This document shows, one piece after another, positions 1 through 7,273 of a stretch of DNA of 9,585 bases (the first letter of the stretch is position 1; each line of letters opens with the position of its first letter). The DNA is from Gammaproteobacteria bacterium (GTDB taxonomy: Bacteria > Pseudomonadota > Gammaproteobacteria > Pseudomonadales > Pseudohongiellaceae): contig PWQG01000071.1 in assembly GCA_003556835.1 (NCBI GenBank), positions 1 through 9,585 of the forward strand, written 5' to 3'. The translations under genes and the position numbers were made by a program. The notes beneath the pieces are model-generated. The model had not been told where the DNA came from. It did no database searches and saw only the letters and a list, made by a program, of their open reading frames with translations.

Positions 1-269
1 CCACCAGCGCGCTGGACTCGGAAATCGAGGCCGCCATCCAGGACAGCCTGTACCGCCTGATGGAAGGCAAGACCGTGGTCGCCATCGCCCACCGCCTGTC
101 GACCATCGCCGCCATGGACCGTCTGGTGGTGATCGACGACGGTCGCATCGTCGAGCAGGGCAGCCACGCGGAGCTGCTGGAAGCGGATGGTTTGTACGCC
201 CGGCTGTGGGCGCATCAGAGCGGGGGATTCCTCGGCGAGGTACTGGAGGAACGCAAGGAGCACGCTTGA
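1..269 (+). CDS. ABC exporter ATP-binding domain, C-terminal fragment
   Basis: This is the 3' end of a gene that begins before the window; the reading frame is open from base 3. The visible residues start with the D-loop (TSALDSE), continue through a helix and reach the H-loop (VVAIAHRLSTI), whose His contacts the ATP gamma-phosphate. The tail (DRLVVIDDGRIVEQGSHAELL) is the usual end of an ABC exporter of the MsbA/LmrA type, in which a membrane domain is fused to the ATPase. The substrate cannot be told because the membrane domain and Walker A lie outside. It is on the opposite strand and about 2.1 kb from the second ABC gene of this window, with unrelated genes between, so it is probably not part of the peptide-export cassette. 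Confidence 0.93.
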   Translation, partial: TSALDSEIEAAIQDSLYRLMEGKTVVAIAHRLSTIAAMDRLVVIDDGRIVEQGSHAELLEADGLYARLWAHQSGGFLGEVLEERKEHA

Positions 270-365
270 ACGTGCGCTAACCAACAGACAGCGACCCCTT
301 GCGCGGCGATGATGAGGACGTGCGTTGGCGCTGGCTGATTGAAAGGCTTTCGCTTCAACACGGTT

Positions 366-387
366 CTCGCCAGCAAGTCGTGGCGAG
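366..387 (+). repeat. Inverted repeat / possible leader hairpin before the outer-membrane protein gene
   Basis: CTCGCCA (366-372) and TGGCGAG (381-387) are perfect 7-base inverted arms around an 8-base loop. The repeat lies 37 bases before the ATG of the next gene and has no T-run after it, so it is not a standard intrinsic terminator. It could be a leader hairpin or a protein-binding site. No function can be assigned. Confidence 0.4.
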
Positions 388-424
388 CGTCTTCGATGTG
401 CTCGATTCAAGCAAGGAAATTCCC

Positions 425-973
425 ATGACCAAAATTCATACGGCGGCAGTCGCCTTCTGTCTGCTCGGTGGCCTGTCCATGACGGCCGTCGCCCAATCCT
501 CCGCGTTTGGCCCAACGGAGGGCGAGCGGGAATTCTCTGTTTCCGGCTCCGGCGGTAGCGACCGCAACTTCGATAGCGGCTCCTTTGGGGTGACCGGCGA
601 TATGGGATGGTATCTGCGCGACCAGGTTGTCGCTGGTATCCGGCAGAGCGTCTTTTACGCCAGCATCGAAGGCGCGAACATCAGCGACGATTTCTGGAAT
701 GGCTCAACCCGTGGGTACGTCAACTACCAGTTCCTCGCCGATCGCGCACGTCCATTCCTCGGCGCCAGCCTTGGCGGCGTCTATGGCGACGGCGTCAAGA
801 ACAGCGCCTTCGCCGGCCTGGAAACAGGACTCAAGTACTACGTGATACCCAAGACCTATGTCCTGGCTCGTGTCGAGTACCAGTTCCTTTTCAGCAGCAC
901 CAGCGATGCCTCTGACGCCTTCCAGGACGACGGCGCCTGGGCCTATACGGTGGGGCTGGGCTACAACTTCTGA
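425..973 (+). CDS. Small outer-membrane beta-barrel protein, 182 aa
   Basis: The frame is open from base 299, but the ATG at 425 is the better start: AAGGA at 413-417 sits 7 bases before it, and the protein then begins with a clean signal peptide. That peptide has a Lys at residue 3, a hydrophobic core at about 6-18 and probable cleavage after A-V-A at residue 23. The mature part alternates polar and hydrophobic residues in short strands rich in Gly, Tyr and Ser, and ends in YNF. A C-terminal Phe is the usual BamA recognition signal of outer-membrane barrels. The size suits an eight-stranded OmpA/OmpX/OmpW-like or porin-like barrel (about 160 mature residues). Transported substrate or ligand is unknown. 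A lipoprotein gene with its own ribosome-binding site follows after 100 bases and may be co-transcribed. Barrel identity is well supported; the subfamily is not. Confidence 0.85.
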   Translation: MTKIHTAAVAFCLLGGLSMTAVAQSSAFGPTEGEREFSVSGSGGSDRNFDSGSFGVTGDMGWYLRDQVVAGIRQSVFYASIEGANISDDFWNGSTRGYVNYQFLADRARPFLGASLGGVYGDGVKNSAFAGLETGLKYYVIPKTYVLARVEYQFLFSSTSDASDAFQDDGAWAYTVGLGYNF

Positions 974-1073
974 TCGCGACCTGGCCGTGGCAAACCCGAA
1001 CCGCCTTGATGCTTCCGTTCACGGTCGATTCGCTTCCAGGCCATACCGTGCAATGTTTTTAAGGAGGTTTGAC

Positions 1074-1454
1074 ATGTCCAAGCGATCAACCCTGATTCTG
1101 GCCGCACTGTCCAGCGGTCTGCTGCTGGCCGGCTGTGGCAGCCGCGAAACGACCCCCACCCTGGCCGATGAAATGCGCGGCGCCGCGTCAGGTTTTCAGG
1201 CGCAAGCCGAGCGCAAGGAGCAGCTTGCTGGGGAATGGGAGCGCGGTCAAAGCCTGATTGCCTCCGGTCAGCGAAAGAAGGAGCGCGGCGAGCGCCGCAT
1301 CCAGTCAGCCGAAAGCGAGCTGGAGCGCGGTCGTCGCGAAGTGTCGGAGGGTGAAGCCGAGCTCCGTGAAGGCCGTCGACTGGTCGCGCAAAGCGAGCGC
1401 GCTTTCGAAGAACTGCGCGTGCCGCCGCCTCCGGCGCCCGCCACCGATCGGTAA
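1074..1454 (+). CDS. Coiled-coil outer-membrane lipoprotein with glycine heptads, 126 aa
   Basis: The start at 1074 is fixed by a near-perfect Shine-Dalgarno (AAGGAGG, 1061-1067) 6 bases upstream and by the signal sequence that follows. Residues 1-20 form a lipoprotein signal with lipobox L-A-G-C, so Cys21 should be lipidated. Ser/Gly rather than Asp follow Cys21, which favours outer-membrane sorting. Residues about 40-115 are strongly charged (Glu, Arg, Gln) and predicted to be one long helix. Within it a small residue recurs exactly every seventh position (G58, G65, G72, A79, G86, G93, G100, S107), and the residue four places later is mostly hydrophobic (I62, K69, I76, L83, V90, L97, V104, F111). 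The C-terminus is a short Pro-rich tail. It is probably a tightly packed helical oligomer in the periplasm, possibly a spacer or scaffold. No named family is recognised. Confidence 0.85.
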   Translation: MSKRSTLILAALSSGLLLAGCGSRETTPTLADEMRGAASGFQAQAERKEQLAGEWERGQSLIASGQRKKERGERRIQSAESELERGRREVSEGEAELREGRRLVAQSERAFEELRVPPPPAPATDR

Positions 1455-1578
1455 TCTTGGCTGCGCCATTGGCGAATCACCTGACGAGACCGTTCGCAAT
1501 CGCCCCGAGTGATGCACGACAGAAGTAGGCTGCTCGAATTCGGCTACCATTCCTGCAGCGAGCAAGGGATGACCAGGC

Positions 1579-2376
1579 ATGGATCGGATCGGCGAACGGG
1601 TGAATATCGAATACCGGCAGGCCATCGCCGTTGTTTCGCTGGACCGGCCCGACAAGTACAACGGCCTGGATCTGGCCATGATGCAGGCGCTGGACAAAGC
1701 CGCCGGAATCTTGCGCAAGCGGCGCGAGGTGCGCGCGGTGGTCTTGCGTGGCGCCGGCCCGGCCTTTTGCGCCGGGCTGGACTTTGCCAGCGTACTGCGC
1801 CGTCCCGGCAAGCTGGTCACCGCCTTCCTGCCCTGGTGGCGCAAGACCAACCTGTTCCAGCGCCTGTGCCTGGCCTGGCGCGATCTGGACGTGCCGGTCA
1901 TCGCCGTCACCCACGGCTACTGCTTCGGCGGCGGCCTGCAGCTGGCCCTGGGCTGCGACTTCCGGATCAGCGCGCCGGACTGCAAGTTCTCGATCATGGA
2001 AATCCAGTGGGGCCTGATTCCCGACATGGGCGCCAGCGTGACCCTGCGCGAGCTGCTGCCGGCCGACCAGGCGCTGGAGCTGACCCTGACCGGGCGCCAG
2101 TTCGACGCTCAGGAGGCGCTGGCCAAACAGCTGATCACGCGCATCGACGATGACCCTCTTCAAGCCGCCCTGGCCCTGGCCGAGACCATCAGCACCCACT
2201 CACCCGACGCCGTGGCCGCGGCCAAGCGCCTGTTCAAGACCACGCGAGTCGCCCCCGAGCGGCGGGCACTGCGGCGCGAACGCTGGCTCCAGCTGAAGCT
2301 GCTGCTGGGCAGCAATCAGCGTGAGGCGATGAAGGCGCGGATGGAGAAGCGGGTGGCGCGGTTCAAGACGCGGTAG
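1579..2376 (+). CDS. Crotonase / enoyl-CoA hydratase-isomerase family protein, 265 aa
   Basis: This is a full-length crotonase-fold protein. Such enzymes bind acyl-CoA and stabilise a thioester enolate, usually in fatty-acid or aromatic-acid breakdown. Two oxyanion-hole segments are visible: FCAGLD at 63-68 and YCFGGGLQL at 114-122. The FSIMEIQWGLIPDMG segment at 137-151 holds Glu141, which aligns with the second catalytic Glu of rat enoyl-CoA hydratase (Glu164). The position of the first (Glu144) is Gln121, so a classical hydratase reaction is doubtful. Asp149 aligns with an acidic residue used by dienoyl-CoA isomerases. The pattern matches a bacterial subgroup labelled simply crotonase/enoyl-CoA hydratase. 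The C-terminus is basic and helical, as expected for a trimer-forming tail. An AAGGGA at 1564-1569 precedes the ATG by 9 bases. It converges with the ABC transporter gene, leaving 44 bases between the stops. Confidence 0.93.
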   Translation: MDRIGERVNIEYRQAIAVVSLDRPDKYNGLDLAMMQALDKAAGILRKRREVRAVVLRGAGPAFCAGLDFASVLRRPGKLVTAFLPWWRKTNLFQRLCLAWRDLDVPVIAVTHGYCFGGGLQLALGCDFRISAPDCKFSIMEIQWGLIPDMGASVTLRELLPADQALELTLTGRQFDAQEALAKQLITRIDDDPLQAALALAETISTHSPDAVAAAKRLFKTTRVAPERRALRRERWLQLKLLLGSNQREAMKARMEKRVARFKTR

Positions 2377-2420
2377 CAGGTCATCCGCTGCCAAGTCGGC
2401 GGAGCGAACACCGCGGAGGC

Positions 2421-4541
2421 TCACGCAACCGACCAAAAGACCGGATCGACCTCTCGCGGCGACAAGTCGATGATCCGGTCCGCGATTGACAGGGTCTCGC
2501 GACGATGGGCCACGATGACGCGGGTGATGTCCATGTTCCTCAACGCAGCATGAATGTGCTGCTCGGTCGAGGGATCCAGATGGCTGGTTGCCTCGTCCAG
2601 AAACAGGATGCGTGGCTGGGCGTAAAGTGCTCTGGCCAGCATGATGCGCTGCTTCTGGCCGCCAGAAAGCGAGCTTCCCATGTCTCCGACCAGGGTGTGA
2701 TAGCCCATCGGCATGCGCTGAATGGCGTCATGGATGGCGGCTTTTCTGGCGCACTCCTCCATGTGTTGGGGATCCGGGCTAGGGTCAAAGAAGGTGATGT
2801 TGTCCGCGAGGCTTCCGGAGATCAATTCATCCTCCTGCATCACTGCCGCCGTCTGGCGTCGGTAGTTGCCGAGCGCGCCGCGGTGGATATCGACCTGATC
2901 GACGAGCACGCTGCCTTTTTCCGGCCTCAGGAGCCCCATCATGACTTTGATCAAGGTGGTCTTGCCGAACCCCGACGGAGCGGCGATGGCCACGCACTCT
3001 CCGGCCTTGATCTCGAGTTCGAGTCCGGCGATGACATAGGGCTCGGTATCGGCATAGCGGAACCACAGGTCGCGGACGGAAATAGCGCCCGAAATCGGCG
3101 GAACGCCAAGACTGGCTGGCTGGACCCCGGTATCGCGCTCGGCCAGGGCAATATCCGCAAGGCGGTCCAGATGCACCCGAATCAGACGGAACTCCAGGGC
3201 CGTGTCGATCAGTGCGGCGGCCCGGGCGCCAAACTGCTGCTTGTAGGCCAGAAACGCTACCAGCATCCCTACGGAGAGTTCGGTGTTGATCACCGCAAGA
3301 GCGCCGATCCATAAAACGACGATATTTTCAAAGGCGAATATGCCGGTATTGCCCAGCTGCTGGATCAACTGCAACTTCGAGACGCGAATTTCGGCATTCA
3401 GAGCATCAGCTTTGCGATTTTGCCATACCGCTTCCCGCAGGCTCTCTCTCCCAAAATTCTTCAATGGCAGAATGGCCCGAACAGACTCCATGAACAGCGA
3501 GTTCTCCTTGGCATCCAGCACCAGCGCTTCTTGCGATGCCAGTCTGAGGGCGCGGAAAATGGCCACGCGCAAGATGGCGTACAGCGCTACAGCAGCCATG
3601 ACCACCAAGGCCAGTTTCGGGCTATAGACAAACATCACCACCAGGGTGGTGATCGCCATTAGTCCATCGACGATTGCGGCAACCACGCTGTTGGCAACCA
3701 GACCTTCAACCGCCCGGATCGAACCGAAGCGCGAAACGATATCCCCCATGTGCCGCTTTTCGAAATAGTTCAGCGGCAGGCGAATCAGGTGATGAAACAA
3801 TCGAGTGACCCAGCCGAATTGCAGCTGGGCACCCAGCGTCACCACCACCCAGCCACGAATTCCGTTAATGCAGGTCTGGATTGCGGCCAATAGAAGAAAA
3901 GCCACCGCCAGAACCGTCAGTAAATTCCGATCCTGTGAAATAACTATTTCATCAATAACGATTTGACCGAATAGTGGCGCCAAAAGCAACAGGAGTTGCA
4001 GTGCCAGGGAAAGCAAAAATATATTCAAAAGAGCCCCTCCCAGGCCCTTTGTACCTGCCACAAACGACCAGAGGGGGAGCGGAGAAATTTCCTGACGACG
4101 TTGGAATTTTGCAGTGGGCGATAACTCCAATGCCACACCGGTAAAGTGCTTCGAGACCTCTGCCATGGACAGCTTGCGGCGTCCTACAGCAGGATCAACG
4201 ATACAAACGGACTTGCCGGTGACTCGTTCCAGAACCACAAAGTGATCCAGGTCCCAATGCAAAATTGCCGGTTGCTTAAGCTCACGGAGGTGCTGGAGAT
4301 CCAGCCGGAGGGCGCGAGGAGTCAGCGCCAACCCCTGTCCCATCTCCATCAACTGAGCCAGGTTAATTCCCTTCAGAGATACCGACCAGCGCCGACGCAG
4401 GCTGGACAGGTCCGTTCGATGACCATGAAAGCTTGCAACCATGGCCAGGCAGGCAAGGCCGCACTCGGCCGCCTCGGTCTGCAGCACCACCGGAACGGAC
4501 GGGCGGCCCAGGAAAGAAACGCTCAGAAGACCATCACGCAT
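2421..4541 (-). CDS. C39-peptidase ABC exporter (CvaB/RaxB type), 706 aa
   Basis: This is an inner-membrane exporter that cuts double-glycine leaders and pumps the released peptide outwards. Residues 15-140 form a C39 cysteine peptidase: Gln21 (oxyanion hole), Cys27 in QTEAAECGLACLAM, His100 in WDLDHFVVL and Asp116 in VDPAVG, so the catalytic set is complete. Membrane helices fill about 160-450. The ATPase domain spans about 485-700: Walker A 521-529 (APSGFGKTT, with Ala where the first Gly is usual), Q-loop Gln569, signature LSGGQ 625-629, Walker B ILFLDE 645-650, D-loop and His679. Length (706) is typical for the family. The ATG at 4541 lies 18 bases after the fusion-protein stop, so the two are co-transcribed. 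The obvious substrate is the double-glycine precursor encoded upstream. Part of the N-terminal coding sequence is less GC-rich than the flanking genes. Confidence 0.97.
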   Translation of the reverse strand: MRDGLLSVSFLGRPSVPVVLQTEAAECGLACLAMVASFHGHRTDLSSLRRRWSVSLKGINLAQLMEMGQGLALTPRALRLDLQHLRELKQPAILHWDLDHFVVLERVTGKSVCIVDPAVGRRKLSMAEVSKHFTGVALELSPTAKFQRRQEISPLPLWSFVAGTKGLGGALLNIFLLSLALQLLLLLAPLFGQIVIDEIVISQDRNLLTVLAVAFLLLAAIQTCINGIRGWVVVTLGAQLQFGWVTRLFHHLIRLPLNYFEKRHMGDIVSRFGSIRAVEGLVANSVVAAIVDGLMAITTLVVMFVYSPKLALVVMAAVALYAILRVAIFRALRLASQEALVLDAKENSLFMESVRAILPLKNFGRESLREAVWQNRKADALNAEIRVSKLQLIQQLGNTGIFAFENIVVLWIGALAVINTELSVGMLVAFLAYKQQFGARAAALIDTALEFRLIRVHLDRLADIALAERDTGVQPASLGVPPISGAISVRDLWFRYADTEPYVIAGLELEIKAGECVAIAAPSGFGKTTLIKVMMGLLRPEKGSVLVDQVDIHRGALGNYRRQTAAVMQEDELISGSLADNITFFDPSPDPQHMEECARKAAIHDAIQRMPMGYHTLVGDMGSSLSGGQKQRIMLARALYAQPRILFLDEATSHLDPSTEQHIHAALRNMDITRVIVAHRRETLSIADRIIDLSPREVDPVFWSVA

Positions 4542-4559
4542 CGCTGCGGCCCCTACCGA

Positions 4560-5816
4560 TCAAAGGGCGCTCACCGCCGCACGTATCGGATCAAAGATCC
4601 ACTCAATGATGCGCATGCGTTCACGGACAATGTCCGCCTGCAGGGTCAGGTCTGGCTGAAGTGGGATGGCTTCCCCGTAGGCAATGACAACGTTAGAATC
4701 CAGCGTAGCGATAACCCGATAGGCGGGGGTCTGCAGTCTTAGTGGTCCGACCTCATCACCCGGGCTGAGCATGGTGCGGCTAACCGAGTGCACAAGACCA
4801 TCATAAATCCCAAATCTCTGGTGCGGGAACGCATCAAAACGAAAACGGACTTTCTGGCCAGGCTGAACGAAACCGGCCGCATGCGAGGGCACCAGCAACA
4901 CCGCCTGCAGCCGCTCTTCATCCGCAAGCATATCCAGCATAATTTGATTCGGCGTGACAGACTGACCCTCAAAAGCAACCAACGACGTCACCCGGCCGGA
5001 GACCGGCGCACGAACGACGATTTGTCTCTTTACTTCAGCCTCGGTCAGCATGCGCTCAATCTCAAGCGCACGAGTATACAATTCGTCTTGCCGCACACTT
5101 AGCTGCAATGGGAGCAATTCCAACTCTTCCTCAAAGCCGGAAATAGTAGCCTTGAGAAGATCACGTTCTCTTCCGAATTCTGCGACATTTTTCTGTGCGC
5201 TCAGGAGCTCACCTCGCCTCGCATCCAGTAGGCTAAGGGAAACGTGCCCGCTCCCTTGCAAAGATTCGAGCCGAATAACCTCCCGCTCCAAAAGAGCAGT
5301 ACGTTTCGCGGCCAAATCTTGTTGGTTCTTTACAGCAAGCAATTGTAGATTCGATTCCTCAATCCGACGCCTAGTGCTCTTTGAATGGGCCTCGGCCAAC
5401 TCATTTTCACGGGCGGCCCGGCGATTTAGGCTTGATTGCTTATTCTTTAAAGCCTCTACTTGCGCCGCTTCGGCGTTTCCTCCGGTTGCCATGCCCCTCA
5501 GAGACGAAATGGAAAATAGACTTTGTCCAGCCACCACCCATTCATCATCTGTGACGTGCACGGCATTGATAACCCCCACGCGCGGAGCAACGACACGAGT
5601 CAACCCTGTCGACGGCACAACGTATCCTGCAACCCTCTCTTTCCGTTCATATTCCCCGAAAACAAGCATGCAAATTATCCCAAGCGCCAACGCAAGCGCG
5701 ACCAGAGCCAATGCGGCCATTTGCTTCTCTTGCGGAACCATGATGCTGCCAAACACATCTGGTGATTTGTGGTCAATCGCGTCCTTACGGAAAAGGGGTG
5801 CTTTGTGTTTAGACAT
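4560..5816 (-). CDS. HlyD/CvaA-type membrane fusion protein of the peptide exporter, 418 aa
   Basis: This periplasmic adaptor links the ABC exporter to an outer-membrane TolC channel; no TolC gene is in the window. A cytoplasmic tail (about 1-32) carrying KSPDVFGSI is followed by one membrane helix at about 33-54. Next come a first half-lipoyl segment (about 70-100), long charged coiled-coil helices (about 115-262), the second half-lipoyl segment (VVRAPVSGRV, 267-276) and a beta-barrel part. The C-terminal IIEWIFDPIRAA is the characteristic end of CvaA/RaxA-like adaptors of bacteriocin exporters. The ATG at 5816 has no good Shine-Dalgarno, but it places the membrane helix correctly and no better start is visible. 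The gene is separated from the upstream rhomboid gene by 212 bases holding an operator-like palindrome, so it may also have its own promoter. Confidence 0.95.
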   Translation of the reverse strand: MSKHKAPLFRKDAIDHKSPDVFGSIMVPQEKQMAALALVALALALGIICMLVFGEYERKERVAGYVVPSTGLTRVVAPRVGVINAVHVTDDEWVVAGQSLFSISSLRGMATGGNAEAAQVEALKNKQSSLNRRAARENELAEAHSKSTRRRIEESNLQLLAVKNQQDLAAKRTALLEREVIRLESLQGSGHVSLSLLDARRGELLSAQKNVAEFGRERDLLKATISGFEEELELLPLQLSVRQDELYTRALEIERMLTEAEVKRQIVVRAPVSGRVTSLVAFEGQSVTPNQIMLDMLADEERLQAVLLVPSHAAGFVQPGQKVRFRFDAFPHQRFGIYDGLVHSVSRTMLSPGDEVGPLRLQTPAYRVIATLDSNVVIAYGEAIPLQPDLTLQADIVRERMRIIEWIFDPIRAAVSAL

Positions 5817-5918
5817 TGCCAGATGTCACATTTGCGTTATAGGAAAATCTAAAGTTTTGCACCTTGATTGGGCTCTTAACGTATTTAAACGGGATAAAGG
5901 AGATGCCCTTTGCGTGCT

Positions 5919-5940
5919 ATAACCGAAGGTTATCGATAAC
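5919..5940. promoter_or_regulatory. Operator-like overlapping inverted repeats upstream of the export genes
   Basis: ATAACC (5919-5924) and GGTTAT (5928-5933) are perfect inverted arms around GAA. GTTATCGATAAC (5929-5940) is a perfect 12-base palindrome that shares the middle arm. The result is three ATAAC/GTTAT half-sites within 22 bases. The site lies about 100-125 bases upstream of the hlyD-like start, in the longest non-coding gap of the cassette. This is the layout of a transcription-factor operator, but the regulator is not identifiable. There is no T-run, so it is not a terminator. Confidence 0.4.
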
Positions 5941-6028
5941 ATAGATGCTGGATAAGATTCCGGCTCATATCACCCTATTTAGCCTTGTTGCTTTTTTAGA
6001 TTAACAGCACCGTTCAGCTATTAAGACT

Positions 6029-7159
6029 TTAATCAGAGTCTTTGATTGACTTTATCTTAATAGCCGCCTCCCAGGAAACGATTATTATTGCCGCCACCAC
6101 ACCTACGCAGAATCCAGCCATATGCGCAACCGTTGCACTGCTGTCAATTAACAGAACATTTCCCATCTCACCAATGCAGAGGATGCCTGCCATAACAACG
6201 ACAAGACCCCTTGGAAGTATTGCGTTTTTGAAGGCCCAACTGACCAGTAGAAGCCCGAATAGCGCATAAACACCACCAGATATACCACCGTAGATTTCGA
6301 ATAGCCTTCCCCCAAAAGCATACTGCGCATAACCAGCGATTAGGTTACCGATCATGAATACCAAAACTGAGTTCGTCGGTCCGATGAGCGCCCAGGATAA
6401 CCATCCTCCAATAATTAGCAGCAAGAGGTTCAAAGAAAAATGTATGGAAGAAAAATGAAGGTATGGCCCAGTCATGAACCGCCATACCTCGCCTTCTTCT
6501 ACGCGACTATAGATGAGTCCGAAGGCTGAAAAGATCTCCCCGAGACCGCCCAGTATTACTTGAGATGCGATCTGCAAACCGCCTATTGACATCCCCACCG
6601 CCAACCAAAACCAGAGCCCCCATTTTGCGGAAGGGGTGGACTTTAGCCAAAAGAAAAAAAGCGACCGCTGATAAATAGCTTCTGAACTACGGGATAATAC
6701 GAAATAGTCAATGAGAAATATTGCACCGATAAGCATCAGTAACGCGCCAAAAAGTAGTTCATTTTTTGATGCGGAGACCAACCCGGAAAAAAGAAAGATG
6801 AGAGCGGGTGGAAAAAACATAAGGGAAACATTTCTAGTATGTTTATACAGAGCGCCCTTAGCTGTATTCTGTAGCTCCGCAATCTCAATAGGGGTTACAA
6901 ATTTCTTACCCCCAGGCTGGCCGATCAGCAGATTATTTGGAGGAAGCCATGATTTTACTGCTTCCCTGACCTGAGAAAACGTTACTGGAGTTTCTAGATG
7001 CGAATCTCGCAAGATAGACCAACTAGAGCCATCGTGCGTTGGCATATTCAATTCTTGCCATGATCGGACTTTTTTCATGTCTTTGAAAGAAGGTCTCCGT
7101 AGTCTGGAAACGCGCTGCTGAAGGCCCTTGATCCGCTCTTTAGCGGAAATAAAGAGCAA
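6029..7159 (-). CDS. Rhomboid-family intramembrane serine protease, 376 aa
   Basis: Rhomboids cut membrane proteins within or next to their transmembrane helices with a Ser-His dyad. All key positions are present: W226-R227 of the loop-1 motif; H235, H240 and N244 in LHFSSIHFSLN, matching the HxxxN of E. coli GlpG; catalytic Ser294 in GGISGG; and catalytic His346 in AHMAG. The six-helix core spans about 182-364. Before it come a soluble N-terminal part of about 110 residues, not recognised, and two extra hydrophobic helices (about 112-130 and 134-154). The given start is TTG, preceded by a weak purine-rich stretch; ATG at 7078 (residue 28) is an alternative. The gene lies 114 bases downstream of the double-glycine peptide, in the usual place of an immunity gene, and its base composition is AT-rich like the peptide region. 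It may be an immunity protein or a second processing protease; neither role is shown by the sequence. Confidence 0.92.
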   Translation of the reverse strand: MLFISAKERIKGLQQRVSRLRRPSFKDMKKVRSWQELNMPTHDGSSWSILRDSHLETPVTFSQVREAVKSWLPPNNLLIGQPGGKKFVTPIEIAELQNTAKGALYKHTRNVSLMFFPPALIFLFSGLVSASKNELLFGALLMLIGAIFLIDYFVLSRSSEAIYQRSLFFFWLKSTPSAKWGLWFWLAVGMSIGGLQIASQVILGGLGEIFSAFGLIYSRVEEGEVWRFMTGPYLHFSSIHFSLNLLLLIIGGWLSWALIGPTNSVLVFMIGNLIAGYAQYAFGGRLFEIYGGISGGVYALFGLLLVSWAFKNAILPRGLVVVMAGILCIGEMGNVLLIDSSATVAHMAGFCVGVVAAIIIVSWEAAIKIKSIKDSD

Positions 7160-7197
7160 CGTTTTTTCTTCTCTATTCGAAGATTTACTCTATTTTT

Positions 7198-7226
7198 CTT
7201 ATATTTGTGTGCACGTTAAATCCAAA
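7198..7226 (-). promoter_or_regulatory. Possible sigma-70 promoter for the rhomboid gene
   Basis: On the minus strand, TATAAG (7198-7203, five of six to TATAAT) lies 17 bases downstream of TTTGGA (7221-7226), a poor -35 match. It would give a leader of about 30 bases to the TTG start at 7159. AT-rich DNA makes such matches common, so this is tentative. The rhomboid could instead be read through from the peptide gene. Confidence 0.25.
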
Positions 7227-7273
7227 CTACGGAGCACCATTTGTCATTCCTGCTTGTGGTTGGGGGGAGCTTA

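Noticed and set aside
2377..2420. CCGC/GCGG arms between the convergent crotonase and exporter genes as a bidirectional terminator
   Set aside because: The arms are only 4 bases with a 10-base loop and no T-run on either strand.
5836..5841. TATAAC on the minus strand as a -10 for the hlyD-like gene
   Set aside because: No acceptable -35 hexamer at 16-18 bases, and it would leave only about 12 bases of leader.
5840..5848. TAGGAAAAT shared with 7653-7661 as a common control motif of the peptide and adaptor genes
   Set aside because: A 9-mer repeat is expected by chance in AT-rich DNA of this length, and the distances to the two start codons differ widely.
5050..5922. Long plus-strand open frame of 290 codons opposite the fusion protein
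   Set aside because: It mirrors the HlyD-type gene, is Ser/Arg/Cys-rich with no domain, and has no start signal.
5900..5944. Small plus-strand frame starting with ATG at 5903 after AAAGGAG
   Set aside because: The Shine-Dalgarno touches the ATG, the product is only 13 residues, and the frame crosses the palindrome.
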